Assembly (NCBI GenBank): GCA_964023275.1
Contig: OZ029927.1
Coordinates: forward strand, 12,937,226-13,001,225
Reading direction: 5' to 3'
Source: Norana najaformis
Taxonomy: Eukaryota > Annelida > Clitellata > Crassiclitellata > Hormogastridae
Length of the DNA: 64,000 nucleotides
Shown here: piece by piece, positions 36,601-44,440 of the stretch
How the letters are laid out: each line of letters begins with the position of its first letter
Numbering within the stretch: the first letter of the stretch is position 1
Position numbers and translations under genes: made by a program
The notes under the pieces: model-generated
Databases searched by the model: none
What the model was told of the DNA's origin: nothing
What the model saw: only the letters and a program-made list of their open reading frames with translations

Positions 36601-39213
36601 TCTAACCTTCAGAGACTTCTACAGCACCAGTATCCCTCCCAGTGCATGAAACATCAATTGATGGTCATTTGATCACAGTCTGTATCAATGACCCAATGAA
36701 CAGATGTGGTCTAAATTCTTGAGATGTTTGACCAGAAGGCAAGATATGGTGGATAAGCCAGGTGAAAAGATTAGTTGAGTCTGAACCCAGATGACAGCAG
36801 ACAAATGGGTCAACAAATTCTCAATCATGCAACAATCTCCAATCTTCAGACCCAAGAACAGTGATCCTTTTAAGGCTAAGATATATAAAATATACAATAC
36901 AACTTATATTTATAACGCGCCTTAATAAAACAATGTCTTACTCAAAGGACGCGTTACAACACAATAATTAGTTATAGTACTGAGAGAATAAATGAGTTTT
37001 AAGTTTTAATTTAAAAGTATCTATTGAAGAGCATCTTCAAATAGATTCAGGTAAAGAGTTCCACTCAGCTGGACCAGCTACTTCAAACATTCTTTTTCAT
37101 AGTATCAGTATTTGTGTCTGTGATCCTTGTCAGAGAAAAGTACCTATTTGTTGAGGAATCTTTTGGTAGAGGAATAGTCAATGGTAAATCAGCTTGCTTA
37201 GAATACAGTGGATTACAACACTACACGTCTTGTGTGGCTCTTGCACCTGTAGTGACCAACAGAACTTTACACTGATTTATCCAGCCATTGCAAGAAAAAC
37301 ATGACTTGCTTTGCTGCTTTTTTGCTTTTTGAGAACCGATTCTTTTGGCTGTTTGTTCTTTGCCTTGATACTTTATGTTTATCTTCATCACAGGCTTATT
37401 TGGTGTTGCAGAGTTGTTTAGAGTGGGTTTGATGTGTTCTTAGGATGTTCTTAGTTGGAGAACAAGTCGTCGGTTCTTCTACTGGCGTTTGCGGCGATTG
37501 ATCTTGGAGGATCGAGTGAAGCAGAAGATCAGGAACATTAACTCGGAACTGAGCAGCGGACAGATCAAGTCTATGCTGAGCAGATGGTTTGTTGAAGCAC
37601 AAGGAACAGTAAACGTAAGTAAACATGATGAGACCCCTTCATTTTAAGTAAATATTTCTTCTGCATTCAACTGCTGAAGCTTCTGATTAATGAGGCAGAA
37701 TTGTTTTCAGTTTTGAATCATCTTCAGCAAATCAGTCTAGTGGTTTGCTAATTTGGAATGTGAGTTTGCTTAGAATCGACCATCAATTGATGCACATTTT
37801 TATAACGGTGCTGCATAAGTTTCCAGATTAAATTAGAATTTATTTTCAGGGTAATTTTTATGCTTTCTAACCATTTAGGGATTTTTCTTCTCAGATAATT
37901 GTGCAATTATTTCCTATTTTGCATTTAAACTGACTTAATCAGAAGACATTTTACTAGATAGAGATTTATTTATGTGCAGAGCGAGTGGATTGTTTTAAAA
38001 GTTGATGGAGCATAATCATTTGGCAAATGATAAACTGTTGTTTTAGGCATATCTTTGGGAAGATAACAAGGCTGTTGTGGAGTGGCTGAATGAGCAGCTG
38101 AGCAAAGAGGACTCAGAGCATACTGTTCTCTCGGAGAACATCAAGTGCGTCCAGAGAGACTACGTTATGCAGCAGATGAGAAGGTATTAAGTGATTGTAA
38201 TCGTGAACTCAAGATTTCTACAACGCCCAACGAAAGCTATGTCACGGGTACCAGCTTATTCACAGGTTCTCAGTCAAAACAAAATCCAGGTCAAGATCCA
38301 AGAGTCAGGCAGGCAGACAGTCAAACAGTTAAGATGGATGGTGTTTGGGATTGAACCAGAAAGGGAGATAAGGGGAAGAGGAGGAATCAGGATGGGCTAT
38401 GTGGAAGAGGAGTGTTTTCAGTTTTGAATGAAAACCTAAAGTAACAGCTGCATACATGCAATCACTATTGTTGTTGATCCAATGTACTTTTAAATGGCAC
38501 AGTTTTATTTGATGGTGTGCTGGGTCGGTGATCCAACGATTACAGGTTCGAACCCGCTGAATGGCCTCCATGTAAAAACCCTGGACGAGTTGTTCGTGCA
38601 CTCTTGTCTTGCACCTCAGATTGAGATTTGCTGACCTTGCACACATAATAAGTGCAATAATAAATAAAATCAATAAATGAATTTAAGAGAATTTATATTT
38701 TGCACCACTTCAAGACATCTGGTTAGATCAACTTCTGTGTGTATGTATATAGCGTAGCAAACGCAGGAGGTTGTGCTTGGGGAAATGGCTTAAAAAGTTA
38801 TTTAGAAGGGGGCACGCAACAAATTCTTCTTCTCGTTGTTTGTCCTTGTTGTCATAACTTTTAATGGTGTTGCTGATGCTGCAATTGTTTATGTCACTGT
38901 TGAATTAGTTGTTGATTTCATTATTACTATGTTTTTGTTTAAATTGTTACTCGCAGAGCTGTTTGTAGTGGTCGTCGTCATCTGGTGTTAATGCTATTGT
39001 TTTTGTTTTGCGTTTTGTAGAGCTCTAAGAATATTGATTTTGTGTTTATTTTAATTATTTTCCTTTTATTTATTTCATTTTAGTCTCATTAAAGACAACC
39101 CTGAAGTCGGAATGGACTCCATAGTATTTATCACCCAACACATGACCCCGGGTCAAAGGTCAGAGGTTGCACGTATTCTGTCCACCATGGACGTTCCAGC
39201 GCAGGAAGACTGA
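2388..39213 (+). CDS. ACACA: Acetyl-CoA carboxylase (multidomain, ACC1-like), 5' partial
   Basis: Catalyses ATP-dependent carboxylation of biotin and transfer of the carboxyl group to acetyl-CoA to form malonyl-CoA, the committed step of fatty-acid synthesis. The cytosol is the expected location for this type, but the N-terminus is not visible. I assembled 49 exons by matching the conserved animal ACC order. From the ATG at 2392 they total 6753 nt, giving 2250 residues and a TGA at 39211-39213, against about 2350 residues in vertebrate ACC1. Signature segments are [12 protein letters not shown] (residue 44 on), [13 protein letters not shown] (234-246), [11 protein letters not shown] (361-371), EVMKMVM with biotinyl Lys710, [27 protein letters not shown] and [13 protein letters not shown]. 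All but one intron are GT-AG. Per-domain exon coordinates follow in separate entries. Whether the genome has a second ACC gene cannot be seen. Confidence 0.98.
2587..4084. mobile_element. Tc1/mariner-like non-autonomous TIR element in intron 1
   Basis: The left terminus CCGTATTTTCCGGG (2587 on) is mirrored by CCCGGAAAATACGG at the right (ending 4084). Each end is flanked by TA (2585-2586 and 4085-4086), the target duplication of Tc1/mariner elements. Subterminal GTGCGCA words recur at both ends. No transposase frame is visible in about 1.5 kb. Inside, a segment near 3265-3420 is echoed about 300 bp later at 3567-3720 (shared words ACTTCTAAGGAC and TACTTTGAT), an old internal tandem duplication. 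Confidence 0.8.
4597..9893 (+). CDS. ACACA: ACC biotin carboxylase domain, exons 2-10
   Basis: Exons: 4597-4735, 5246-5437, 6274-6372, 6720-6937, 7416-7625, 8055-8228, 8586-8747, 9158-9321, 9743-9893 (residues about 44-546). This ATP-grasp domain carboxylates the biotin of the carrier domain. Visible are the N-terminal VLIANNG loop, [15 protein letters not shown], the glycine-rich ATP loop [27 protein letters not shown], the catalytic [11 protein letters not shown] (Arg365) and [16 protein letters not shown]. Every exon aligns without gaps to animal ACC. The exon at 6720 uses a weak-looking acceptor (GTTAAAG) but keeps the frame. Intron 3 holds a LINE 3' fragment, intron 9 a foldback repeat. 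Confidence 0.97.
5578..5935 (-). mobile_element. 5'-truncated LINE 3' end in intron 3
   Basis: The minus strand encodes the typical C-terminal segment of CR1/L2-like LINE polyproteins, here [20 protein letters not shown] followed by an FKNQL-type motif, in one frame between 5867 and 5655. The left end carries an AATTACAATTACAAT tail, marking the element's 3' terminus. No RT domain remains. Confidence 0.75.
9391..9635. repeat. Foldback element (32/33 inverted repeat) in intron 9
   Basis: Arms 9528-9560 and 9588-9620 are reverse complements with a single mismatch and a 27-nt loop, itself partly palindromic. A third, direct-orientation relative of the right arm lies at about 9391-9435. The AT-rich stem and absence of coding potential suit a MITE or foldback element. 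No clear target duplication was seen. Confidence 0.8.
10018..11546 (-). mobile_element. LINE with intact RT reading frame (RTE-like), antisense in intron 10
   Basis: The minus strand carries an uninterrupted frame of 490 residues from an ATG (11503 down to 10031), and the frame continues upstream to about 11545 ([18 protein letters not shown]), where the element is truncated. Reverse-transcriptase motifs in order: [20 protein letters not shown], motif [13 protein letters not shown] (from residue 117), [14 protein letters not shown] (175-188), catalytic YADD (218-221), [12 protein letters not shown] and FVYLGSEM. The C-terminus has [10 protein letters not shown] and [15 protein letters not shown], as in RTE-like LINEs. 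The 3' end (left, 10018-10037) is a short ATGAC-type repeat tail. The endonuclease domain is absent through 5' truncation. The open frame suggests a fairly recent insertion. Clade assignment is by memory of motifs. Confidence 0.88.
11547..11745 (+). mobile_element. Retroelement 3'-tail fragment next to the LINE
   Basis: Immediately beyond the LINE truncation point the sequence ends with AATAAA (11713-11718) and a TTCATTCA-type tail up to about 11745. This looks like the 3' end of a second retroelement in the opposite orientation. No protein similarity recognised. Confidence 0.4.
11985..13764 (+). CDS. ACACA: ACC BC-CT interaction domain, exons 11-14
   Basis: Exons: 11985-12088, 12706-12787, 13300-13370, 13624-13764 (residues 547-679). 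The protein runs [20 protein letters not shown], then [47 protein letters not shown] and [12 protein letters not shown]. This is the linker region between biotin carboxylase and the biotin carrier that contacts the carboxyltransferase in ACC holoenzymes. The last bases of exon 12 and its donor are duplicated next door in intron 12 and again in intron 14 (separate entries). Confidence 0.96.
12755..13017 (+). repeat. Duplicated exon-12 end and donor in intron 12
   Basis: The real exon 12 end with its donor (donor at 12788) is followed by a 58-bp copy (12813-12870) with the same GATTCATGAAGGATTCA, ATACTGTCAGT and GTAAGTAATTTGGTTGTC words, giving a decoy donor at 12846. The stretch 12871-13017 continues with sequence that reappears at 14305-14453. 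Confidence 0.9.
13797..14453 (+). repeat. Nine-unit tandem array of exon-12 donor copies in intron 14
   Basis: Nine units of about 57-58 bp contain versions of GGATTCAAGTATACTGTCAGT followed by GTAAGTAA and TTGGTTGTCTGTTG. The array ends in a 150-bp segment homologous to 12871-13017 (words TTCATTAAGA, GGGAGTAGCATTTT, AAGTATTAAGTGAAATTAAAGT). Units five to eight keep an intact GTAAGTAA donor-like site. No acceptor accompanies them, so they look like non-coding decoys. Confidence 0.92.
14500..14815 (+). mobile_element. LINE 3' end in intron 14
   Basis: The plus strand encodes [15 protein letters not shown], the conserved LINE C-terminal motif, followed by a short 3' UTR and an AATAATAATAGTAATAAA tail near 14795-14815. 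A closely related copy lies in reverse at 33400-33600. Confidence 0.65.
14972..15744 (+). CDS. ACACA: ACC biotin carboxyl carrier domain, exons 15-16
   Basis: Exons: 14972-15100 and 15654-15744 (residues 679-752). The reading is [18 protein letters not shown], then [15 protein letters not shown], then [30 protein letters not shown]. The Lys of EVMKM (residue 710, codon 15063-15065) is the biotin attachment site. Holocarboxylase synthetase would biotinylate it, and the lipoyl-like fold swings between the BC and CT active sites. The intron splits a Cys codon. Confidence 0.97.
16300..26522 (+). CDS. ACACA: ACC central domain, exons 17-34
   Basis: Exons: 16300-16515, 17262-17381, 17600-17700, 18072-18160, 18822-18946, 19616-19729, 21015-21128, 21529-21618, 22011-22129, 22620-22766, 22952-23039, 23412-23519, 23970-24068, 24249-24386, 24846-25013, 25752-25823, 26064-26155, 26411-26522 (residues 753-1456). 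This eukaryote-specific non-catalytic region positions BC and CT and carries regulatory phosphosites. Recognisable: [129 protein letters not shown] and [10 protein letters not shown]. The exon at 22952 encodes a Ser-Pro-rich loop, [10 protein letters not shown], equivalent to the vertebrate phosphorylated loop. Exon 23970-24068 is about 16 residues shorter than its vertebrate counterpart between LTFVV and REFPK. Confidence 0.96.
16606..16800 (-). mobile_element. Truncated L2/CR1-like LINE 3' end in intron 17
   Basis: The stretch with CTTCCAGCCCTGGCAGAAGA, GAACAGTTTTAAAATG and the following 100 bases matches, in the same orientation and with many substitutions, the 3' portion of the minus-strand LINE at 53556-54830 (GAGAACAGCTTTCAACTG and on). 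A TTCATTCA-type tail precedes it. Confidence 0.55.
18356..18652 (+). mobile_element. tRNA-derived SINE in intron 20
   Basis: The head has an A-box-like TGGCCGATTGG and a B-box-like GGGATCGAATCCC, positioned as in a tRNA gene. A body of about 200 bp follows, then a tail of ATCT repeats (18628-18650). It inserted in gene orientation between exons 20 and 21. The tRNA-like part lacks the rest of a foldable tRNA, so this is not a tRNA gene. Confidence 0.85.
19740..20068 (+). mobile_element. LINE 3' end in intron 22
   Basis: In one frame the plus strand encodes [18 protein letters not shown] and [15 protein letters not shown], the C-terminal signature of CR1/L2-like LINEs. A 3' UTR (GTGGCGCTTTATAAATG) and a GATTACAATTACAATTAC tail ending near 20068 follow. 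Only the 3' end is present. Confidence 0.75.
20073..20640. repeat. GC-rich minisatellite in intron 22
   Basis: Degenerate units of about 30-36 bp are built on GGCGGAGACGGCGA and GAAGACCGT. The clearest run (20430-20620) has a 36-bp period. Composition is far more GC- and CpG-rich than the surrounding intron. Because the unit is a multiple of three, long open frames arise on both strands (194 codons minus, about 115 plus), with Pro/Ser/Arg- or Asp/Gly-rich translations. I regard these as by-products. Confidence 0.85.
25150..25540 (+). mobile_element. SINE-like element with internal duplication, intron 31
   Basis: A tRNA-like head (GGTGGTCTGTCAGTAACATG to GAGTTCGACTC) and a body with GCATAAGCTGGGAAGTAAAT match the element at 40573-40858. 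Its 3' part is duplicated here: the word TGCTGGCTCAAGGGCCAA and a following ATGGTACTC-bearing segment occur twice (about 25365-25440 and 25437-25505). Confidence 0.65.
27082..31157 (+). CDS. ACACA: ACC carboxyltransferase N-lobe, exons 35-41
   Basis: Exons: 27082-27237, 27721-27870, 28203-28334, 28887-29024, 29607-29727, 30249-30457, 31014-31157 (residues 1457-1806). With the C-lobe it forms the CT active site that moves CO2 from carboxybiotin to acetyl-CoA. Conserved stretches: [123 protein letters not shown] and [16 protein letters not shown]. The intron after 27870 starts with GC, not GT. Exon 40 lies about 50 bp downstream of an 18-bp tandem repeat. Confidence 0.97.
27572..27623. repeat. 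AT dinucleotide microsatellite in intron 35
   Basis: About 52 bp of uninterrupted TA repeat, roughly 100 bp upstream of the acceptor of the exon at 27721. Likely length-polymorphic. Confidence 0.95.
27871..27876 (+). promoter_or_regulatory. ACACA: Non-canonical GC splice donor
   Basis: Exon 36 must end at GAG (27868-27870) so that N-E joins to I-G-M-V-A-W of the exon at 28203, as in other animal ACCs. The intron then begins GCAAGT, and AG|GCAAGT is the strong consensus of GC-AG introns. The nearest GT downstream would break the frame. Confidence 0.9.
30089..30198. repeat. 18-bp minisatellite in intron 39
   Basis: Six copies of ACTGATGCATACATATAT (starts 30091, 30109, 30127, 30145, 30163, 30181), ending about 50 bp before exon 40. 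It creates a spurious repetitive frame (YTDAYI). Confidence 0.92.
31635..37614 (+). CDS. ACACA: ACC carboxyltransferase C-lobe, exons 42-47
   Basis: Exons: 31635-31852, 32539-32635, 33070-33205, 33826-34003, 34377-34644, 37444-37614 (residues 1807-2162). Conserved blocks: [172 protein letters not shown], then [15 protein letters not shown]. The lobe binds acetyl-CoA and stabilises the enolate. Intron 46 (34645-37443) is the largest of the gene and holds a LINE fragment. Confidence 0.97.
32163..32500. mobile_element. Two adjacent retroelement 3' fragments in intron 42
   Basis: 32163-32310 (minus) belongs to the family seen at 38191, 41150 and 55440, starting with a GTAATCGTAATC tail and GAGATTTCTACAGC. 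32320-32500 (plus) encodes a degraded W-N-R-L-P LINE C-terminus and ends in GATTACAATTATAAC. They abut back to back. Confidence 0.6.
33400..33600 (-). mobile_element. LINE 3' end in intron 44
   Basis: The minus strand encodes [17 protein letters not shown] and a following [13 protein letters not shown], then a stop. This is the same subfamily as the plus-strand fragment at 14500-14815. No RT remains. Confidence 0.7.
34645..37443. other. Intron 46, longest ACC intron
   Basis: Holds AT/TATA-rich microsatellite sequence (about 34825-34905), an interspersed TAATCTAATCT run (36430-36530), and a minus-strand LINE 3' end at about 36895-37170. That fragment reads [16 protein letters not shown] on the minus strand, and its 3' end carries a TATAACGCGCC word that recurs at 60810. 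No extra exon recognised. Confidence 0.7.
38047..39213 (+). CDS. ACACA: ACC C-terminal tail, exons 48-49
   Basis: Exons: 38047-38183 and 39084-39213 (residues 2163-2250). Reads [34 protein letters not shown], then [36 protein letters not shown] and ends DVPAQED before TGA. This matches the end of animal ACC. A retroelement fragment starts only about 7 nt inside the donor of intron 48. Confidence 0.97.
38191..38440 (-). mobile_element. Dispersed ATTAC-tailed retroelement fragment in intron 48
   Basis: Starts with GATTGTAATCGTGAACTC and continues TTCTACAACGCCCAACGAAA, CCAGCTTATTCACAGG, AGTCAAAACAAAATCCAGGT. It is the reverse complement of the family copies at 41150-41333 and 55440-55715. Confidence 0.75.
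38505..38680 (+). mobile_element. tRNA-derived SINE in intron 48
   Basis: The head GGTGTGCTGGGTCGGTGATC to CAGGTTCGAACCCGC has a near-perfect B box. The body shares the ACCCTGGACGAGTTGTTCGTG pattern with the SINE at 40573. It ends in an AATAAATAAA-type tail. Confidence 0.7.
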
Positions 39214-39660
39214 CAACATGAATCATGTTGGAGACTATGAATCAAGATGGCTGTGTGTCGAGATAATCGACTGAGAATATCGAACTTCTGAAAAATTAAC
39301 AATCCTCGATCAAATTTTCAGGTAGATTAGCGTGTGGTCCTGTTGCGATATCAGGGTCAGGTTAAGATCAGAATGCTACCTATCTAGGTCAGGACGTTTA
39401 CCCTGATTGTTTTTAAATCGGTTTGTAAAATACAACCAGCGCATGTACAGTACAAGAAACAATGGGAAGATTTGCCGTTTTTTGTCCGATGTATTTTTAA
39501 GATTCCTGTTTTATTGGTTCAGTCAGTTTAATCTGAAGATGAGTAGGAAATATTAAGAGGACTTGGGGAGAGCTGTGTTCGTGGCTGTAATTTGTTCTGG
39601 TCATCGGTGACTTTGGGTTTTTCTTCCAGCGATCCTGCAATAAATTCTTTGTCTCTCTGA
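39214..39660 (+). other. ACACA: ACC 3' UTR with first poly(A) signal
   Basis: The first canonical AATAAA after the stop is at 39639-39644, followed by a T/C-rich stretch (39645-39710) suitable as a downstream element. A later AATAAA (about 40549) could extend the UTR. Confidence 0.6.
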
Positions 39661-40299
39661 CTGTCTCTCTTTCTTTGTCTGTCTCTTTCTCTCTTCACTT
39701 TCTCTTTTGGTGTGTTGCCATCTGACTTTCTCTGTTAGTTTATCTCCCTAAGCATCTTGGTAACTAATTGTAAATTCTGCCTTTCTTCAGCACCCAACAG
39801 TGAAATCTGATTTTATTAGCACTGTTGTTCAGTCAAGACAAACTCATTGCAGCAAAGATTGGGTCAGGTTCTGTTCTTAGCACCATAAAACTGTGAAATA
39901 GTCCTTAACAATGTATGAATTACGCAGCAGTCCTTAGCAACCAAAGTAACATGTCCATAGCAACATTCAGCAGTCCTTAGTAACAGAGGAGTATTGCAGC
40001 AGTTCTAAGCAACCTGCCACAAGCCCCACAGATGTTTCATTTTTTTACTCCAACATAGTAGCGAATATTTGCTTAAGCTTGAGTTGATTTGTGTAGCTTA
40101 CTATGCTGTGTAACATATTCTTAACTTTTCTGTGTTTTGGACAATTTATTCACGAGTGAGGGAATATGTTTAGTGTACACTACAGTTAAAGTCGTGTAAT
40201 TTGAAAGATATCTAGACTGGTAGTGAATTCACCATTTAACGTGCAATGGTGATTGCCTTTACTGCTTAGTCTGAGCACACAATCTCCGTGCTTAGTATT
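39661..40299. other. 3' flank without gene
   Basis: A pyrimidine-rich CTGTCTCT segment (39650-39730) and a loose repetition of CAGTCCTTAGCAAC (39900-40010). Nothing else recognised. Confidence 0.5.
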
Positions 40300-40490
40300 G
40301 TTACTAATTGTATTTATATAGCGCCACTATGTAACGAGGCATGGATTGATAGTGCTAAATATGTAATTGGGTGTGAAGTACTTGCTCAAGGTCAGTACTG
40401 AGTTGGTTCTCGGGAGACTTGAACTCGCACCCTCCATGATGCACGAGACAAGGAGCTGTTAATGAATTGACCACCATGTCCTTGTCGGAA
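40300..40490 (-). mobile_element. SINE, minus strand
   Basis: In reverse, a tRNA-like head with B box GGGTGCGAGTTCAAGTCTCC leads into a body ending GTGGCGCTATATAAATAC. The element at 45290-45450 has the same plan. Confidence 0.6.
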
Positions 40491-40572
40491 GATGGAAATA
40501 ACTTTTTCATCGTTGCAAATGTAAGGGAGACAGAAATGAACGTCTTTAATAAACGATTAGCTTACCCTAAGT

Positions 40573-40858
40573 AGGCATAGTGGTCTATTGGTAACGTGTT
40601 TGGTTGATGATCATGCGGTTTTGGGTTCATCTCTATGTAAAGACCCTCGACAAGTTGTTTGCACGCACTGTGCCTCTGTCATCAAGCAGTATAATTTTGT
40701 ACCGGCATAAGCTGGGAAGTAAATGGCAAGTTTACGATGTGTCCATGACCTTGGAATTCATCCATTGCTGGCTCAAGTGTCTAAGGAAAAGAAAATGAGT
40801 GCCCCCACACCTCTCTTGTGGTTTATGGGATACTTCACTTACTTACGTACTTACCCTA
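40573..40858 (+). mobile_element. tRNA-derived SINE
   Basis: Head AGTGGTCTATTGGTAACGTG to GGGTTCATCTC, body GCATAAGCTGGGAAGTAAAT, tail ACTTACTTACGTACTTAC. It is the sister of the copy in intron 31 (25150-25540). Confidence 0.75.
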
Positions 40859-41149
40859 AGTACAGGATAAGTGTTGTTACTCAGTTGTATATATTTGTTG
40901 TCTTTTTGTCTCTTTTTTCATTGTTTTGTTAAATGTTTGCCCACTGAATCGTAAATTATGACTTGTTAAGCATTTTGTTTCCATCAGCATCAGTCGAAAT
41001 GAACAATCGTGGCCACAACTGCCCTCTGGTGAGCTTGACCATTGTGTGTGTGCAGACGTTTTTACACAGTGCATTTTTTCCATGTTCTTTTAGATCATTC
41101 TAGGTTATTGAAGATTTCAGTTCAAGGTGGTGTCTGCTTTGTTCACCTC

Positions 41150-41400
41150 ATTAGTATCCCAAACATCACCCACCATAGATGCCACGCTGTCTCTCTGCTT
41201 GACTCTTGGATCTTGACCTGAAACTGAACACTTTTGCCCATCGATTTTGTTTTGACTGAGCGCCTGTGGATAAGCTGGTTCCCATGACTTACCTTTCGTT
41301 GGGTGCTGTAGAAATCTCGAGATTACGATTAAATCGCGGGAACAGCTTATTCAAAGCGCAGAGTTAAAACAAAATCGATACAGCAGGAAGAGTCAGATTC
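41150..41400. mobile_element. Inverted pair of the ATTAC-tailed family
   Basis: A plus-strand copy (41150-41333) ends GAAATCTCGAGATTACGATT. A partial minus-strand copy (41335-41400) follows at once with GGGAACAGCTTATTC and AAAACAAAATCGAT. The two together form an imperfect palindrome. Confidence 0.6.
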
Positions 41401-41689
41401 GGTTTCAAGTATTCTTTACTGTGTGCACATAAATGGGTGGTTTTTAATTAACCGTAACTTAGTCGGCGAAACAAATGAGTCCCAGAAGATAGATAGCAAG
41501 GGCCAAGGAAACGCAGATGGGGAGGGAGGACAAAAGATGGAGAGACAGAGAAAGGTAGGAAGGAGAAGTAGGGAGAGACGAAGGAGAGAGAGAGATACAC
41601 ACGCACACACACAGAAGCAGTGAGCTTCATCGTTATAAATGAAGTGCAGATGAGATGCAATTTTCCAATGGCAGGTCCGGAGTCTTAAC

Positions 41690-41785
41690 CCGTAGGTCAT
41701 CGCGGACAGAAAGGTCAGAGGTCATCGCGGACAGAAAGGCCGGAAGTCAGAGGTCATCGCGGACAGAAAGGCCGGAAGTCGGAGT
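41690..41785. repeat. Short minisatellite, about 3 copies
   Basis: GGTCATCGCGGACAGAAAGG recurs three times at 22-37 bp spacing, with the longer unit ending CCGGAAGTCAGA. GC-rich compared with flanks. Confidence 0.85.
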
Positions 41786-41999
41786 CGCTATTTGTCATTC
41801 ACAACCGAAAGTGCCCTCCTCATTTTCCTCCTCCGCGGCTTCCATTTAGCTCCATGGGGTTGTAGAAATGTACTGGTTAAATCTGAGGGATTCATATAGC
41901 TCCTGTGGCGAAAAACTACCCCTAGGCTGAATTATCACGGAGTAAATGAGTTCCAGCATCTGAGTACACGTTACATACGATTCTCTGATTAAAGTCTCT

Positions 42000-42185
42000 G
42001 ATGTCTTTGCACGTTTATTATTATTACTACTGCTACTAATGACATTACTATCACTACTATTACTGTTGCTGCTGCTACTAATACTACTGCTGCTACTACT
42101 ACAATTATTATTATTACTGTTATTATTAGCAGTAGTGGTGTTATTCTTATTACTGTTATTATTCTTATTATTCTTATTACTATGT
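42000..42185. repeat. ATT/ACT trinucleotide-rich tract
   Basis: Interrupted TTATTACTACTGCTACTA-type repeats. They give long Asn/Ser and Ile/Val frames on the minus strand that are not genes. Confidence 0.9.
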
Positions 42186-42734
42186 AATGTAATGTAACAA
42201 ACATTCATATAGCGCCTTTCAAGCATCTCTCAGTGCTTTAAACCCTCTCAGACTTAACGTAATCGTTCGTACAGTATATTGCAACAACTACAAAGTAATA
42301 CATGCGTTTAGATCCGTACAGCGGCGTAATATAAATATTCAGGAAAAAGCGATGCACAACGTCATTCTTTAAATGTCTCAGTTGTTTACAGGCTACATAG
42401 GCTTATTCGCGTGCGTAATTGTAATCGCAGATTTATATAGCGCCCTTTCAGGAGAAACTCGTCAAAGGGATCTACGTAGGCCTATGGCTGTATGTAGGCC
42501 TATATGTAGGGCCTACATATGCGTGTATGTACTTGTATATAAGCTCACTAGTAAACTTCGTGGGTGCATAACCTATATAGGCCGACGTAGCTTTTCTTAA
42601 GATGCATCTTTGCAGACCTGTTAGATACGTGATGTAGGCCTACTTTAAAGGTGGTATATAAGTGTTCAGATGCATACGTGCATACACCCACGAACAGTAT
42701 ATGTTGAATAGGCTTGTTTTAGGTTAGGGGTTAT

Positions 42735-42966
42735 TTTAGTTGCGACTTGGTGGTGTAGTGGTATGGTCGGTGCCTCGTAACTCGAAGGTCGCGATTTCGA
42801 ATCTGCCTCAAGCCACTGCGTAGCGACCTTAGACAAGTTGCTCACCCACAAATGTCTGCGAGGAAGGCAATAGGAAACCACCTCACTCATCTCATCCCCG
42901 GGTGGCATAAAGCCATGGACCTGCCTTCGGGCAGAGAACTCATCATCATCGTCGTCATCATCATCA
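42735..42966 (+). mobile_element. tRNA-derived SINE with CAT-type tail
   Basis: A tRNA-like head from GGTGGTGTAGTGGTATGG to GCGATTTCGAATCTGCC, a body with AGGCAATAGGAAACCACC, and a tail TCATCATCATCGTCGTCATC. Head, body and tail are all clear. Confidence 0.85.
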
Positions 42967-43024
42967 GGTTAGGAGTTATTTTTCAAGCTCATTGGTTGAC
43001 TGATTTTAAGATCTTTAAGTTCAT

Positions 43025-43330
43025 GTATATACCCTACGCATGCATGCATGTATGTATGAATGTATGCATGCATGTATGCATCCATGCATGCATGCGTGTA
43101 TGCACGTGTGCATACATATATGTATAAATGTATGCATGCATGCATGTGGTTGGATGTATGTATGTATATAGGCCTAAGTATAAACAATGCAAGCAAGTCT
43201 GGATATAAGTATGTATGTAGGCCTATGTATAAACAGTCCATGCGTGTATGTCTGTATGCATGCGTGTTGTATGTATGCACATAGGCCTATCTATAACTGC
43301 ATGCATGCATGTATATATGTATGACAGAGG
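43025..43330. repeat. GTAT/GCAT tetranucleotide repeat field
   Basis: Degenerate ATGTATGT and GCATGCAT arrays interspersed with TAGGCCTA-type words. Frames of Met-Tyr-Cys-Val are artefacts. Confidence 0.9.
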
Positions 43331-43339
43331 AGATACAGG

Positions 43340-44440
43340 CGCAATAGAAGCTATAAAACCAAGAGGTTCGGTAAGGTAATAAAGTAATGTTACAGGTAAT
43401 AAATATTAATAGAGATCAGACATTCACAGGTCATTAATACCTGGTAGGGAATGTCCCCCACAAGTCACGGTCAAGCGAAACGGTCAAAGTTCAGATTCAG
43501 TCAGTTAACGGGAGCTGGGCGAACAGATAGAGGGGCTGGAGGCCGACCGGCGACAAGCAATCATCTTAATGGACAATGAAGCGAATGCACGTAGGGAAGC
43601 ACGGTCAGTATTGGCGTCAGGGTGACTGCCGCACGCATAGAGAGTAGAGTGGCCACCACGTGTTGTCAATAGAGGCAGCCGGTTTGAAAGAGGGTCAAGG
43701 TACTGGTACCCTGCAGCGGAGAGTACACTTAGGCTGAGCTGAAAGCAATGCATAAAAGGGTCGCATTTAGATATACGCGAATGCTAAAAGGGGAATGGAA
43801 TTTTGGCTGGAGGGATAAGGGCGAAATTGGGAGGTCCGAGGCCCACACAGGTAGCTAACAGCCTGGGGGCAGAAAACTTATATAAGCGCCAGAAAAGGTA
43901 GCTAGGAGCAGAGAAGAGGCTTATCTGAATTGAGCTCTTGGGGTGAAATTCGGACTAGGCCTATCTGAATTGAGACGGACAAGTGACTACTGTTGACATC
44001 GCTCTTTTCTGTCGTATTATTTTTACCATTAAATATATCGCAGCAAGCTTCTTCTTTCTAGTTTCCCCCCATAACTCGGTCATATATGTATGCACGTTAA
44101 CGTGTTTTCATGAAAATCCATTCACATGCAATGAATATTCAGTTTTGCGTGTTGACGACGCAGGCAGATGTTTGTTTCGACACGATTTCCTCAACACAGA
44201 CGACGACGAGACATCAGCAGAAGGGCCAAGTTCAAGTTCTCTTTAATCCTGAATTAAATTAAGAGCAGCAGCCTCGAAATAAGCAGCAGATGCGGCACAG
44301 TAAGAAGAAGAGAGCCCGCCAGCCTGCGCACACCTGCGTCTCCTTGGCCAGAGTAATCTGGACCACAAACACCCTACGTGGTCAACAAATAAAGGCACGG
44401 CATATACACACAAGTAAATACGTGCATAAATTATATATAT
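43340..44440. other. Intergenic stretch, nothing recognised
   Basis: Single-copy-looking sequence. An 82-codon minus frame (43753-43505) has no recognisable family or splice context. Confidence 0.5.

Noticed and set aside
43505-43753. 82-codon minus frame
   Set aside because: No recognisable family, codon pattern or splice context.
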